Shown: piece by piece, positions 17,069 to 24,218 of the stretch
Layout: each line of letters starts with the position of its first letter
Numbering within the stretch: position 1 is the first letter of the stretch
Origin: an uncultured Proteiniphilum sp.
Lineage (GTDB): Bacteria; Bacteroidota; Bacteroidia; Bacteroidales; Dysgonomonadaceae
Length of the DNA: 64,000 nucleotides
Direction: 5' to 3'
Assembly: GCA_927407015.1 (NCBI GenBank)
Contig: CAKMJT010000005.1
Location: 62,001 to 126,000 of the forward strand
Notes under the pieces: model-generated
Databases searched by the model: none
Seen by the model: only the letters and a program-made list of their open reading frames with translations
Told to the model about the DNA's origin: nothing
Program-made: the position numbers and the translations under genes

Positions 17069-18639
17069 AATTCTGAGTTGAAGTGGAAGCGTATATTTTT
17101 AAAATCCTGCTGTGCCATCATCAGGATATAGTTTGATTCAGCCAGGAAGACGTCCCTCCCCTCTTTATCAAATGCCATATACTGATACTTCCGTTTCTTA
17201 AAGTCGGCCAGCTGAGCCGCATCATCGCTTTCAATCCAGCATGCCTTGAAAAGGTTGATGGGCTCCCAGCGGCATTGTGCGCCATACTCGTGCAGCAGAC
17301 GATATTGAATGACTTCAAACTGGAGCTGTCCGACCGTACCAATGATTTTTCTACCGCTAAACTGATTGGTAAAGAGCTGGGCTACCCCCTCATCCATCAA
17401 CTGTTCAACACCTTTCTGCAGCTGCTTCGATTTCATGGGATCGGCATTTTCGATATACTTGAACATCTCCGGAGAGAAGCTGGGCAGCCCCTTGAAGTGT
17501 AAATCCTCGCCCGAGGTCAGGGTATCCCCTATCTTGAAGTTGCCGTTATCGGGCAGGCCTACGATATCGCCTGCATAGGCCTCTTCCAGTATTTCCTTCT
17601 TCTGCGCCATGAATGCCGTGGGTGATGAGAATTTCATCATGCGGTTGTAGCGTACGTGCCTGTAATTCACATTTCTCTCGAACTTGCCGGAACAAACCTT
17701 CACGAAGGCGATGCAGGAACGGTGATTGGGATCCATGTTCGCATGTATCTTAAAAATGAACCCGCTGAAGGCCTCTTCATAGGGGTCTACCACACGCTCC
17801 TCTGCCTGTACTCTCCGCGGCGACGGAGCAATATCCACAAAACAGTCGAGCAGCTCTTTCACTCCGAAATTATTCAGTGCCGACCCGAAGAACACCGGAG
17901 CCAGCTTTCCTGCAAGATACTCTTCCCGTTGAAAATCAGGATAAACCTCGGTAATCAGTTCCACATCGTCGCGCAGTTTCTTCCACAGCTTGTCGCCGAT
18001 ATGCTTTTCCAGTTCCGGTGAAAGAATATCGAGCTTCACCGATTTCGTGACCACCTGTTTACTGGGCTGATAGAGATCGAGGCTCTGCTGAAACAGATTG
18101 TACACACCGCGAAAACGGTCCCCCATATCTATGGGCCAGCTCAGGGGGCGCACAGCGATCTGCAGCTCCTCTTCCAGTTCGTCGAGGATATCGAAAGGAT
18201 CCTTCCCCTCACGGTCCATCTTATTCACAAAAATCATCACCGGTGTATGACGCATACGGCACACCTCCATCAGCTTGCGTGTCTGCGCCTCCACCCCTTT
18301 CGCCACATCCACCACTATAATGACACTATCCACCGCCGTGAGTGTGCGGAACGTATCCTCTGCAAAATCCTGGTGACCCGGGGTATCGAGGATATTGATT
18401 TTATGGTCTTCATATTCAAAGCCCATCACCGACGTGGCGACCGATATACCGCGCTGTTTCTCGATCTCCATCCAGTCGGAGGTGGCTGTCTTCTTGATCT
18501 TGTTCGATTTAACGGCTCCCGCCACATGAATGGCTCCGCCAAAGAGCAGCAGTTTCTCCGTCAAGGTGGTTTTTCCCGCGTCAGGGTGGCTGATGATGGC
18601 GAAGGTACGTCGGCGTTCTATCTCTTGTTGTAATGTCAT
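17065..18639 (-). CDS. prfC: Peptide chain release factor 3
   Basis: GTPase that removes RF1/RF2 from the ribosome after termination. G motifs are intact: SHPDAGKT (about 18-25), the effector region with [25 protein letters not shown], and NKMDREG; the C-terminal part contains the RF3-specific [13 protein letters not shown] and [17 protein letters not shown]. The 524-residue length is normal. It is the third gene of a minus-strand series DUF4924, rfbD, prfC, an order I recall from other Bacteroidales. The start is 46 bp downstream of the rfbD stop, behind a heptamer repeat. Confidence 0.97.
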   Translation of the reverse strand: MTLQQEIERRRTFAIISHPDAGKTTLTEKLLLFGGAIHVAGAVKSNKIKKTATSDWMEIEKQRGISVATSVMGFEYEDHKINILDTPGHQDFAEDTFRTLTAVDSVIIVVDVAKGVEAQTRKLMEVCRMRHTPVMIFVNKMDREGKDPFDILDELEEELQIAVRPLSWPIDMGDRFRGVYNLFQQSLDLYQPSKQVVTKSVKLDILSPELEKHIGDKLWKKLRDDVELITEVYPDFQREEYLAGKLAPVFFGSALNNFGVKELLDCFVDIAPSPRRVQAEERVVDPYEEAFSGFIFKIHANMDPNHRSCIAFVKVCSGKFERNVNYRHVRYNRMMKFSSPTAFMAQKKEILEEAYAGDIVGLPDNGNFKIGDTLTSGEDLHFKGLPSFSPEMFKYIENADPMKSKQLQKGVEQLMDEGVAQLFTNQFSGRKIIGTVGQLQFEVIQYRLLHEYGAQCRWEPINLFKACWIESDDAAQLADFKKRKYQYMAFDKEGRDVFLAESNYILMMAQQDFKNIRFHFNSEF

Positions 18640-18671
18640 ATTTATTAGCTCTCAGCTGTCAGCGATCAGCT

Positions 18672-18699
18672 TTAATTCTTAATTCTTAATTCTTAATTT
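18672..18699. repeat. Heptamer tandem repeat (TTAATTC)4
   Basis: Four consecutive copies of TTAATTC, the last with one change, cover the 3' end of rfbD including its stop codon (18686-18688) and the spacer to prfC. Copy-number change would shift the frame by one base per unit and alter only the last residues of RfbD. Confidence 0.8.
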
Positions 18700-19648
18700 C
18701 TAATTTCCTTTTGCAACGTTCCAGGGCTTCCTCCCAATGGGGTATCACCACACTGAATGCATGGGTTATTTTTGAGAGGTTCATCACACTATAGGCAGGT
18801 CGTTCTGCCACTGAGTTATACTCTTCAGTCCTGACAGGAATCAAACGACACCTCTTCAGGTCGCACAATCTCCTGATCTCCTCTGCAAACCCGAACCAGG
18901 TGGTCTCTCCCTTATTCGAAAAATGATAGATTCCAGTTTTCCATTCCTTCTCCTCCGAGAATTGCAGGATATGCAGTACCATCTCGGCCAGGTCAGCAGC
19001 ATAGGTGGGTGTACCCCGCTGATCAGCCACGATGGTGAGCTGATCGCGTTCACTCATGAGCCTGATCATTGTTTTCACAAAATTGGTTCCGAACTCGGAA
19101 TAGAGCCAGGAGGTACGTATGATGATCCATTCACTGGCAATGGCCTGTAATGCTTCTTCTCCTCTTAGCTTCGATTTGCCGTAGACCGACAACGGATGGG
19201 GTATCATCTGTTCTGTATAGGGAACCGTTGAGCTGCCATCAAATACAAAATCGGTAGAGATATGAATCACTCTCACGCCATACTGCACAGCAACACGGGC
19301 AATATTTTCCACCGCATCTGCATTAACGGCATATGCTTTAATCTCATCTGTCTCCGCCCGGTCCACTGCTGTGTAAGCAGCGCAATTCACGATATACTGT
19401 ATCTGATAATCGGTGACGAAAGCAGCGATCTGATGCCTGTCGGCGATATCCAGTTGAGCTGCATCGGTGAAATGAAAGCGAAAGGGCAGATTCATCCGTC
19501 CACTCATCACTTTCAGTTCACTGCCCAGTTGACCGTCAGCGCCGGTGACCAATACATTTTTCTGTACCAGTCCGTAATAATACTGTTGCTTTGGCGTATC
19601 TTTCTCCGTCCCGCCCAGCGTCTTACTAAATCCTGTAAAAATAGCCAT
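18686..19648 (-). CDS. rfbD: dTDP-4-dehydrorhamnose reductase
   Basis: Short-chain reductase that makes dTDP-L-rhamnose for cell-surface polysaccharide. The NADPH-binding VLVTGADGQLGSEL, the YGKSKLRGE active site (Tyr-xxx-Lys), ISTDFVFDG and RTSWLYSEFG are all present, and the C-terminus has the RPAYSVMNLSK substrate-binding block. The frame starts at 19648, about 28 residues ahead of the Rossmann strand; no ATG, GTG or TTG lies closer in a position that fits, so either this extension is real or the sequence has an indel here. The other rml genes are not in the window. It lies between a DUF4924 gene and prfC on the same strand, and its C-terminus sits in a heptamer repeat. Confidence 0.93.
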   Translation of the reverse strand: MAIFTGFSKTLGGTEKDTPKQQYYYGLVQKNVLVTGADGQLGSELKVMSGRMNLPFRFHFTDAAQLDIADRHQIAAFVTDYQIQYIVNCAAYTAVDRAETDEIKAYAVNADAVENIARVAVQYGVRVIHISTDFVFDGSSTVPYTEQMIPHPLSVYGKSKLRGEEALQAIASEWIIIRTSWLYSEFGTNFVKTMIRLMSERDQLTIVADQRGTPTYAADLAEMVLHILQFSEEKEWKTGIYHFSNKGETTWFGFAEEIRRLCDLKRCRLIPVRTEEYNSVAERPAYSVMNLSKITHAFSVVIPHWEEALERCKRKLEIKN

Positions 19649-19751
19649 TACTCTTGTTATTTACGGGTTTCGATACAGCCTGTCATTTACTCTGCTTTCA
19701 CTCTTCAATCCCACTTCGCTAATCTCACCTCCCAAATCCCATATTCCACAT

Positions 19752-20288
19752 CTAAAATCCCATCTCTTCACTATCCATGATTTTGTATTTCTTTGAAAGC
19801 AAGCGCAGCAGTGCAGTGATCTGTGCTACGGCTGTCTGTGTTTCACCCGAGATCTCCCGTTTCTGTAGCTTCAACAGAAGAAATCCGTACAATGCCGTAA
19901 AGCAGGTCTCCAGCTCAGAGGCTTTCATATTGCCTGATTTAGCCCGCAGGGTGACAATATGTGGAAGAGTATTGTAATAGGTACTTATATATTCCGATTC
20001 TTTGGGATCTTTCAGCAGCCTCAGGTGTACATCCGTTAGATCAATCAGCAGATTCTTGTTGATTTGCAGATGCCCTTCTTTTTGAAGGCCTTCCGATTTC
20101 ATCATCAGAATCAGTCCTTCGTACCAGTCACGGATATTTTTGGTCTCCTCATCGGTTCGATCAACAGAATCGATGAGGGATTGCTGTACTTTATCGATAT
20201 CAAGCTCACAGGCACGCAAAAGATCTTCTGTCTGCCACATGAAGAGGAGATATTCAGCGATGTTATCTTGTTTATTTGGGATATTCAT
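19752..20288 (-). CDS. DUF4924 family protein
   Basis: A soluble, all-helical 178-residue protein that I recognise as the Bacteroidetes family DUF4924 (function unknown); the opening IAEYLLFMWQTEDLLRACE and the middle YEGLILMMKSEGLQKEGHLQIN are typical. It has no signal peptide or transmembrane segment and no catalytic motif. It is the first gene of the series leading to rfbD and prfC, with a gap of about 100 bp to rfbD. Its promoter region contains a TATTTTTG -7 box and a TCGTATGA-type element also found upstream of the fur gene. Confidence 0.78.
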   Translation of the reverse strand: MNIPNKQDNIAEYLLFMWQTEDLLRACELDIDKVQQSLIDSVDRTDEETKNIRDWYEGLILMMKSEGLQKEGHLQINKNLLIDLTDVHLRLLKDPKESEYISTYYNTLPHIVTLRAKSGNMKASELETCFTALYGFLLLKLQKREISGETQTAVAQITALLRLLSKKYKIMDSEEMGF

Positions 20289-20345
20289 TCCTGAGAGTTA
20301 TGGACACGGTCGACAGGATCACCGAAATTTTCACTAAATTTGCCA

Positions 20346-20380
20346 CAAAAATACGAAATAATGCGCAGCTTTCATACGAT
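20346..20380 (-). promoter_or_regulatory. Promoter of DUF4924-rfbD-prfC with TCGTATGAAA element
   Basis: Reading the minus strand, ATCGTATGAAA (20380-20370) is followed after 16 bp by a perfect -7 box TATTTTTG (20353-20346). The same arrangement, element plus 16 bp plus TAnnTTTG, occurs before the fur gene at 50922-50888. The element occupies the place expected for a -33 box but does not resemble TTTG. Confidence 0.6.
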
Positions 20381-20421
20381 TTTCTAATTTCTTCTTTTTT
20401 GCGTATGGAACTTGCAGTAAT

Positions 20422-21228
20422 ATGGGACCTATGAATAAAGGATTTAAATGCTCGTTTCATATTATTGAATCGGGTTATTTCTTAGGTGACGGTGGTGTGA
20501 TGTTTGGCCCGGTACCGAAAAAATACTGGTCGGCTAAATATAAGGTGGACGATAAGAACATGTGCGAGATGTCGCTGCGCTGCCTTTTTATCGAAACCGA
20601 GGATAGGCGGATACTCGTGGATGCCGGTCTGGGAGACAAGCACGATGCCCGTTTAAAATTTTTTCAACCCTACAGGCAAAAGTCTATTGTGGAGGAAATC
20701 CGGAAGATTGGGTACGAACCGGAAGAGGTAACCGATGTGATTCTCACCCATTTGCATTTCGATCATTGTGGAGCGAGTACCGTTTTAAATGAGCAAAAGG
20801 AAGCTGTTCCCACATTCTCCAATGCCACCTATCATGTGAGTCTCGCACAATGGAAGAACTACAGAAACCCGTCGCTGTTTGAGAAAGGCTCCTTTTTCCC
20901 CGAGAACATCGAGCCGGTTTATGATGCAGGACAGCTGCAGTTTGTGCTTGGGGATATGCAGTTCGATGAACATATCCGGCTTGAACTCTATGACGGACAT
21001 ACACCAGGACAGATCGTCGTACTGTTTCAAACGGAGGAGGGTAATTATGCATACCCGGGTGATGTGGTGCCCACTTCCCTGAATTTGTCGCTGAGCTGGC
21101 TCTCTGCCTATGACAACAGTGTGGCTGTCGCCATGGAAGAGAAAAAGCGATTTCTGGATAAAGCAAAAAAAGAGAAACGCACCCTGATCTTTTATCACGA
21201 TGCGTATACTCCTATGGCGAAGTTATGA
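20422..21228 (+). CDS. Metallo-beta-lactamase-fold hydrolase
   Basis: A cytosolic 268-residue MBL-fold enzyme with the metal-binding HLHFDHCG motif (about residues 112-119), the conserved ILVDAGLGDK, a second metal site in DGHTPGQIVV, YPGDVVPT with the bridging Asp, and a final His in FYHDAYTP. The family includes lactonases and glyoxalase II-like enzymes; the substrate cannot be deduced. The start could also be the Met three codons later (20431). A tiny 42-codon frame overlaps its stop by ATGA. It is divergent from DUF4924 and convergent with the BlaR1-like gene. Confidence 0.93.
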   Translation: MGPMNKGFKCSFHIIESGYFLGDGGVMFGPVPKKYWSAKYKVDDKNMCEMSLRCLFIETEDRRILVDAGLGDKHDARLKFFQPYRQKSIVEEIRKIGYEPEEVTDVILTHLHFDHCGASTVLNEQKEAVPTFSNATYHVSLAQWKNYRNPSLFEKGSFFPENIEPVYDAGQLQFVLGDMQFDEHIRLELYDGHTPGQIVVLFQTEEGNYAYPGDVVPTSLNLSLSWLSAYDNSVAVAMEEKKRFLDKAKKEKRTLIFYHDAYTPMAKL

Positions 21229-21353
21229 TTATCTTTGATCAAACAAACTTGATCCGCTTCACGGTCTATCAATTTCTGGAACAATACCTGAATCCGCCCA
21301 AACCCTTTCAATCTGCCTCAGAGATGCGCAAGGCTGCCTATGGATTCAATTAG
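21225..21353 (+). CDS. Putative 42-residue protein coupled to the MBL hydrolase
   Basis: The frame starts with ATG overlapping the TGA of the hydrolase gene (ATGA) and reads MIIFDQTNLIRFTVYQFLEQ for its first half, then a proline-rich PPKPFQ and a basic SEMRKAAYGFN end. The 4-bp overlap is typical of translational coupling. It could be the surviving N-terminus of a longer protein cut off at the junction with the convergent BlaR1-like gene, whose last 8 bp it overlaps. I do not recognise a family. Confidence 0.35.
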   Translation: MIIFDQTNLIRFTVYQFLEQYLNPPKPFQSASEMRKAAYGFN

Positions 21354-22899
21354 CCGCTTTTTTCCGGGTAATCACTATGACCCCATTCTTCCCCTTTTCA
21401 CCATATCGTTCCACAGCTGTTTGATCCTTATATACAGATATCGAATCAATATCAAAGGGTGAAACGGAATTCAGATCAAATGCAGCATCCTGTATCTCTC
21501 CGTCCAGGATCAGAAGTGGTTTAACATCCCCATCCAGTCCGAATGCTGCTTTCACCCCCTTTTTAGTAGTGATGAGAATTACACCATCTTTGCCTCTTTC
21601 ACCATATTTTTCAGTAGTGTACCTGTTTTTGAGCACAGAAATGGACCCAATAAGATCAGGGTCAATGTCACTTATCGACTCTATCTCCTTGCCATCCAGA
21701 ATGTAGAGTGGATGGGCTCCAACTCCTTCAACGGAGATGACAGACATCGGTTCTTTCCCTTTCATGGATCCGAATCCGATCACTTTCTCATCCTCTATTT
21801 TGTCGGATACAACCTTTTTCTTTTCAGTATGGGTAGTGTTTATTTGCTCTCTCACTTTACCCGATACTAAGATTGAATCTTCTATTGCTACAATTCTCAC
21901 CTTCCCTAATTCAAGTGAATCATTAGTTAAGTCAACAAATTCTTCCGACAGAACTATCGAATCACCTTCCTTCTTGATACTTTCAATAGCATCTTCTGTT
22001 GCTTTTTCGGTAATACCCGCATTCAATCTTGGGACCGAAAGTGCCATCATTGCCAGTAACAACACAGGCAGGATGGCTGTATAGCTCCATTTCATTTGTT
22101 TGTCACTCTTGTTTTTCATCATCATAGTGATTCTTTTGTGCAAATCGCGATGCCGGAAATTGTTTGCCAGAGCAAACTTTTGCTCGCCCACGCTCTTGCG
22201 GATTAATAATAGTTGATATTGTTTGACATCGATGCCTATGGTAAGAACCTGTTGATCTGCCTGATATTCATGCACCGACTGAATCTCACGGCGCAACAAC
22301 CAGGAAAAGGGATTGAACCAGAAAACAGAAGTGAACAAGTCAAAAAAAATCATGTCGAACGAGTGGTGCAAATGGATGTGGGCCTGTTCATGCCGGATAA
22401 TTGTCTGATTGTTTTCCAACAAATCTCTACCCGGCAGAACAATAAAGTGCATCCAGCTGAAAGGTGCAATATCATTGTAGCTCACACAGAGTATCGTATT
22501 ATCAGAGAGTTTTTCTTTCCGCGAATTCCGGATAATACCGATGATCTGGGTCAGTCCGATCAGGTAACGAATAAGTACGAATAAAAAACCGGCAATAAAT
22601 ATCACCGTGAACATCTCTGTCCAGGGGAAAACCGGTTGTGGTTCTTTTATCCCGGAAATATCCGAAACAGGAATCGTTGAAATGTCCCACGGAAGATTTT
22701 CGGCAATTGGGTCTCTGTTCCAATCGTGGATAAGATTGAAACGAAACAACGGAAGGATTGCTGCAAGCAGACCCATCGCATTCAGTAAAAACCGATTGAT
22801 GGCATGGAAGGTGTTTTTACCGAAAAGAAGCTTGTAGAAACCATAAAAAAACATCATCACCACAGATGCTCGCAGAAGATAATAGAGAAATGGGTACAT
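21346..22899 (-). CDS. BlaR1-like M56 peptidase with two TonB-plug-like repeats
   Basis: The 517-residue protein has three to four N-terminal membrane segments and a gluzincin HEQAH motif (His170-His174) in the M56 domain, then another membrane segment at about 270-290. As in BlaR1/MecR1, signal sensing should trigger cytosolic cleavage of the BlaI repressor encoded just upstream. Instead of a penicillin-binding sensor, the external C-terminus has two repeats of about 55 residues, each with ILDGKEI/ILDGEIQ, an acidic spacer, ISV and EKYGERGKDGVILITTKKG or ERYGEKGKNGVIVITRKK. These resemble the plug motif of TonB-dependent receptors. The ligand is unknown. The gene starts 5 bp after the blaI stop. 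Confidence 0.88.
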   Translation of the reverse strand: MYPFLYYLLRASVVMMFFYGFYKLLFGKNTFHAINRFLLNAMGLLAAILPLFRFNLIHDWNRDPIAENLPWDISTIPVSDISGIKEPQPVFPWTEMFTVIFIAGFLFVLIRYLIGLTQIIGIIRNSRKEKLSDNTILCVSYNDIAPFSWMHFIVLPGRDLLENNQTIIRHEQAHIHLHHSFDMIFFDLFTSVFWFNPFSWLLRREIQSVHEYQADQQVLTIGIDVKQYQLLLIRKSVGEQKFALANNFRHRDLHKRITMMMKNKSDKQMKWSYTAILPVLLLAMMALSVPRLNAGITEKATEDAIESIKKEGDSIVLSEEFVDLTNDSLELGKVRIVAIEDSILVSGKVREQINTTHTEKKKVVSDKIEDEKVIGFGSMKGKEPMSVISVEGVGAHPLYILDGKEIESISDIDPDLIGSISVLKNRYTTEKYGERGKDGVILITTKKGVKAAFGLDGDVKPLLILDGEIQDAAFDLNSVSPFDIDSISVYKDQTAVERYGEKGKNGVIVITRKKAAN

Positions 22900-22904
22900 G
22901 GATA

Positions 22905-23273
22905 TTATTTTTTAGCATTCAACTTCTCCACCTCATCCAGCATCTTTCTCACTTCTTTCACGGAGAGATTCTGCTCTTTAATCAGTGATGACACCACACT
23001 CAGATAGGAATTACCGAAATACTTCCTCACCACATTCTTCAACGTACCGTTGCGGTATGCCTCTTCACTGATGATTTTGTAATAGCGATAAGTAGAGCCG
23101 AAGGATTCATGCGACAAAAAACCTTTTTCCTCCAGCGAACGCACATAGGTGGAAAGTGTATTGAAGTGCGGTTTGGGATCGGGATACATTTCCACAAGCT
23201 GTTTTACAAAGAGCGCTTCATTCTCCCAAAAATAGTGCATAACCTCTTCTTCCCTGGCTGTTAATTCTTTCAT
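22905..23273 (-). CDS. BlaI/MecI/CopY-family transcriptional repressor
   Basis: A 122-residue winged-helix repressor: LTAREEEVMHYFWENE, DPKPHFNTLSTYVRSLEEKGFLSHE (recognition helix and wing) and the C-terminal dimer helix SLIKEQNLSVKEVRKMLDEVE. BlaI-type proteins bind palindromic operators as dimers and are inactivated when the partner M56 peptidase is activated. It is encoded directly before the M56 gene (5-bp gap), so the pair is one operon and probably autoregulated. ATTAGTTA repeats upstream overlap the likely promoter. Confidence 0.93.
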   Translation of the reverse strand: MKELTAREEEVMHYFWENEALFVKQLVEMYPDPKPHFNTLSTYVRSLEEKGFLSHESFGSTYRYYKIISEEAYRNGTLKNVVRKYFGNSYLSVVSSLIKEQNLSVKEVRKMLDEVEKLNAKK

Positions 23274-23300
23274 CTTTATATTTATGATTGATTGACGCTG

Positions 23301-23367
23301 TAAACATAACTAATATTTCTCGTTATTCAACTATTTTGATTAGTTAATAAACGAATTCCATTAGTTA
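23301..23367 (-). promoter_or_regulatory. BlaI operator/promoter region
   Basis: TAACTAAT (23307-23314) and its inverted copies ATTAGTTA (23339-23346 and 23360-23367) flank a near -7 box, TATGTTTA on the minus strand (23308-23301), with TTGA 19 bp further upstream. An inverted repeat covering the promoter fits a repressor site; assignment to BlaI is inference. Confidence 0.5.
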
Positions 23368-23435
23368 AATAATGAAAATTTACAAAAAAATCTGTTTCAA
23401 AGTCGCAGAAAGCCTCCGTAAATGGGTTGATCGAT

Positions 23436-23543
23436 TCACTTCACACTGCAAAATTCATCGGCGGCCCATTTCCCGATAGTCTCCATCGTCTCCGAATCGA
23501 GTCGCAATGCGAAATTCCTGGTTGTTTTCTCATTCTTCGGCAT
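23436..23543 (-). pseudogene. Truncated Arc-like ribbon-helix-helix protein
   Basis: The 35-codon frame starts MPKNEKTTRNFALRLDSET and continues METIGKWAADEF before a stop. This matches the N-terminal half of a small Arc/MetJ-like DNA-binding protein that, from memory, follows SPFH-domain genes in Bacteroidetes. The usual C-terminal helix is missing, so it appears truncated by an early stop or small deletion. It lies 27 bp downstream of the decayed SPFH gene, preserving the expected order. Confidence 0.55.
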
Positions 23544-23570
23544 CTATTACTCCTTTGTTTATCGTTTATT

Positions 23571-23911
23571 TTATTGGTACAAAGAACCGGTGTTCAACAC
23601 CGGCTGTGCAGCCCCCTCCCTGGTGGAAGCCATGGTCTGTGCATCAATTTCGAACATCGCCTTGTACGTATCTTTCAGTTTCCAGACCAGCACCAGTCCG
23701 ATCAGCACAGGATTACGCACCTTGTCGTTGACCTTGATCGGATTCACGTTCAGATTGCGGGCACGCATAGACAGTTTCTTCTTGGTCATAAAGGGATGCA
23801 CCCAGAAGAAACCGGTATCCTTCAAAACGCCCCTGTATTTCCGAAAAAAATCATTACGATGGCCTCATTGGGTTCCAGCTTGGCAAAACCAAACAGAGAA
23901 AAAAAACCAAA
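23571..23911 (-). pseudogene. Decayed SPFH/Band 7 domain protein
   Basis: On the minus strand the sequence reads FAKLEPNEAIVMIFFG, loses one base at about 23840 next to a run of T, and continues RGVLKDTGFFWVHPFMTKKK, then IKVNDKVRNPVLIGLVLVWK and YKAMFEIDAQTMAS. These are consecutive pieces of an SPFH (prohibitin/flotillin-like) membrane-associated protein. After this only a short non-matching tail remains, so more than half of the roughly 300-residue family length is lost. The frameshift and the truncation make a functional product unlikely. The long plus-strand frame over this region (23427-23936) is only its antisense. Confidence 0.75.
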
Positions 23912-23986
23912 ATTGAAGTTTCCACCACCCGAATGAAGTTCAGCTTGATTTTGTGCCGATTATACTTTCAAAAGCAGAAAATTGTT

Positions 23987-23994
23987 TATCTTTG
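23987..23994 (+). promoter_or_regulatory. -7 promoter box for the M3 peptidase gene
   Basis: TATCTTTG fits TAnnTTTG. The nearest TTTG (23950) is too far, and TTTC at 23966 leaves a 17-bp spacer. The predicted leader is about 215 nt long. I saw no riboswitch-like structure in it. Confidence 0.45.
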
Positions 23995-24218
23995 TCGATT
24001 AAACGAGGAAGATTCACAAATTATTATATCACAAATCATTAGTCAATATTTTGAAATTCTTTTGAGGCGGGCCGGATCAAACTTTCAACTGACAGGGGGA
24101 TTTTTGTAAGTTGACTCCATCGATTTTTGAATCAACGTTCGAAGCCCGCAGGGATACCCGTCGACTTCACCGAAGATCGGGATCCATTCCAATTGATGTA
24201 AAATTTATTTTTGATCGT

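Noticed and set aside
23427-23936. 169-codon plus-strand frame
   Set aside because: It is the antisense of the decayed SPFH and ribbon-helix-helix genes, whose minus-strand translation matches known families.
23995-24218. Possible riboswitch in the long dcp leader
   Set aside because: No conserved aptamer-like structure or terminator hairpin was recognised in this leader.
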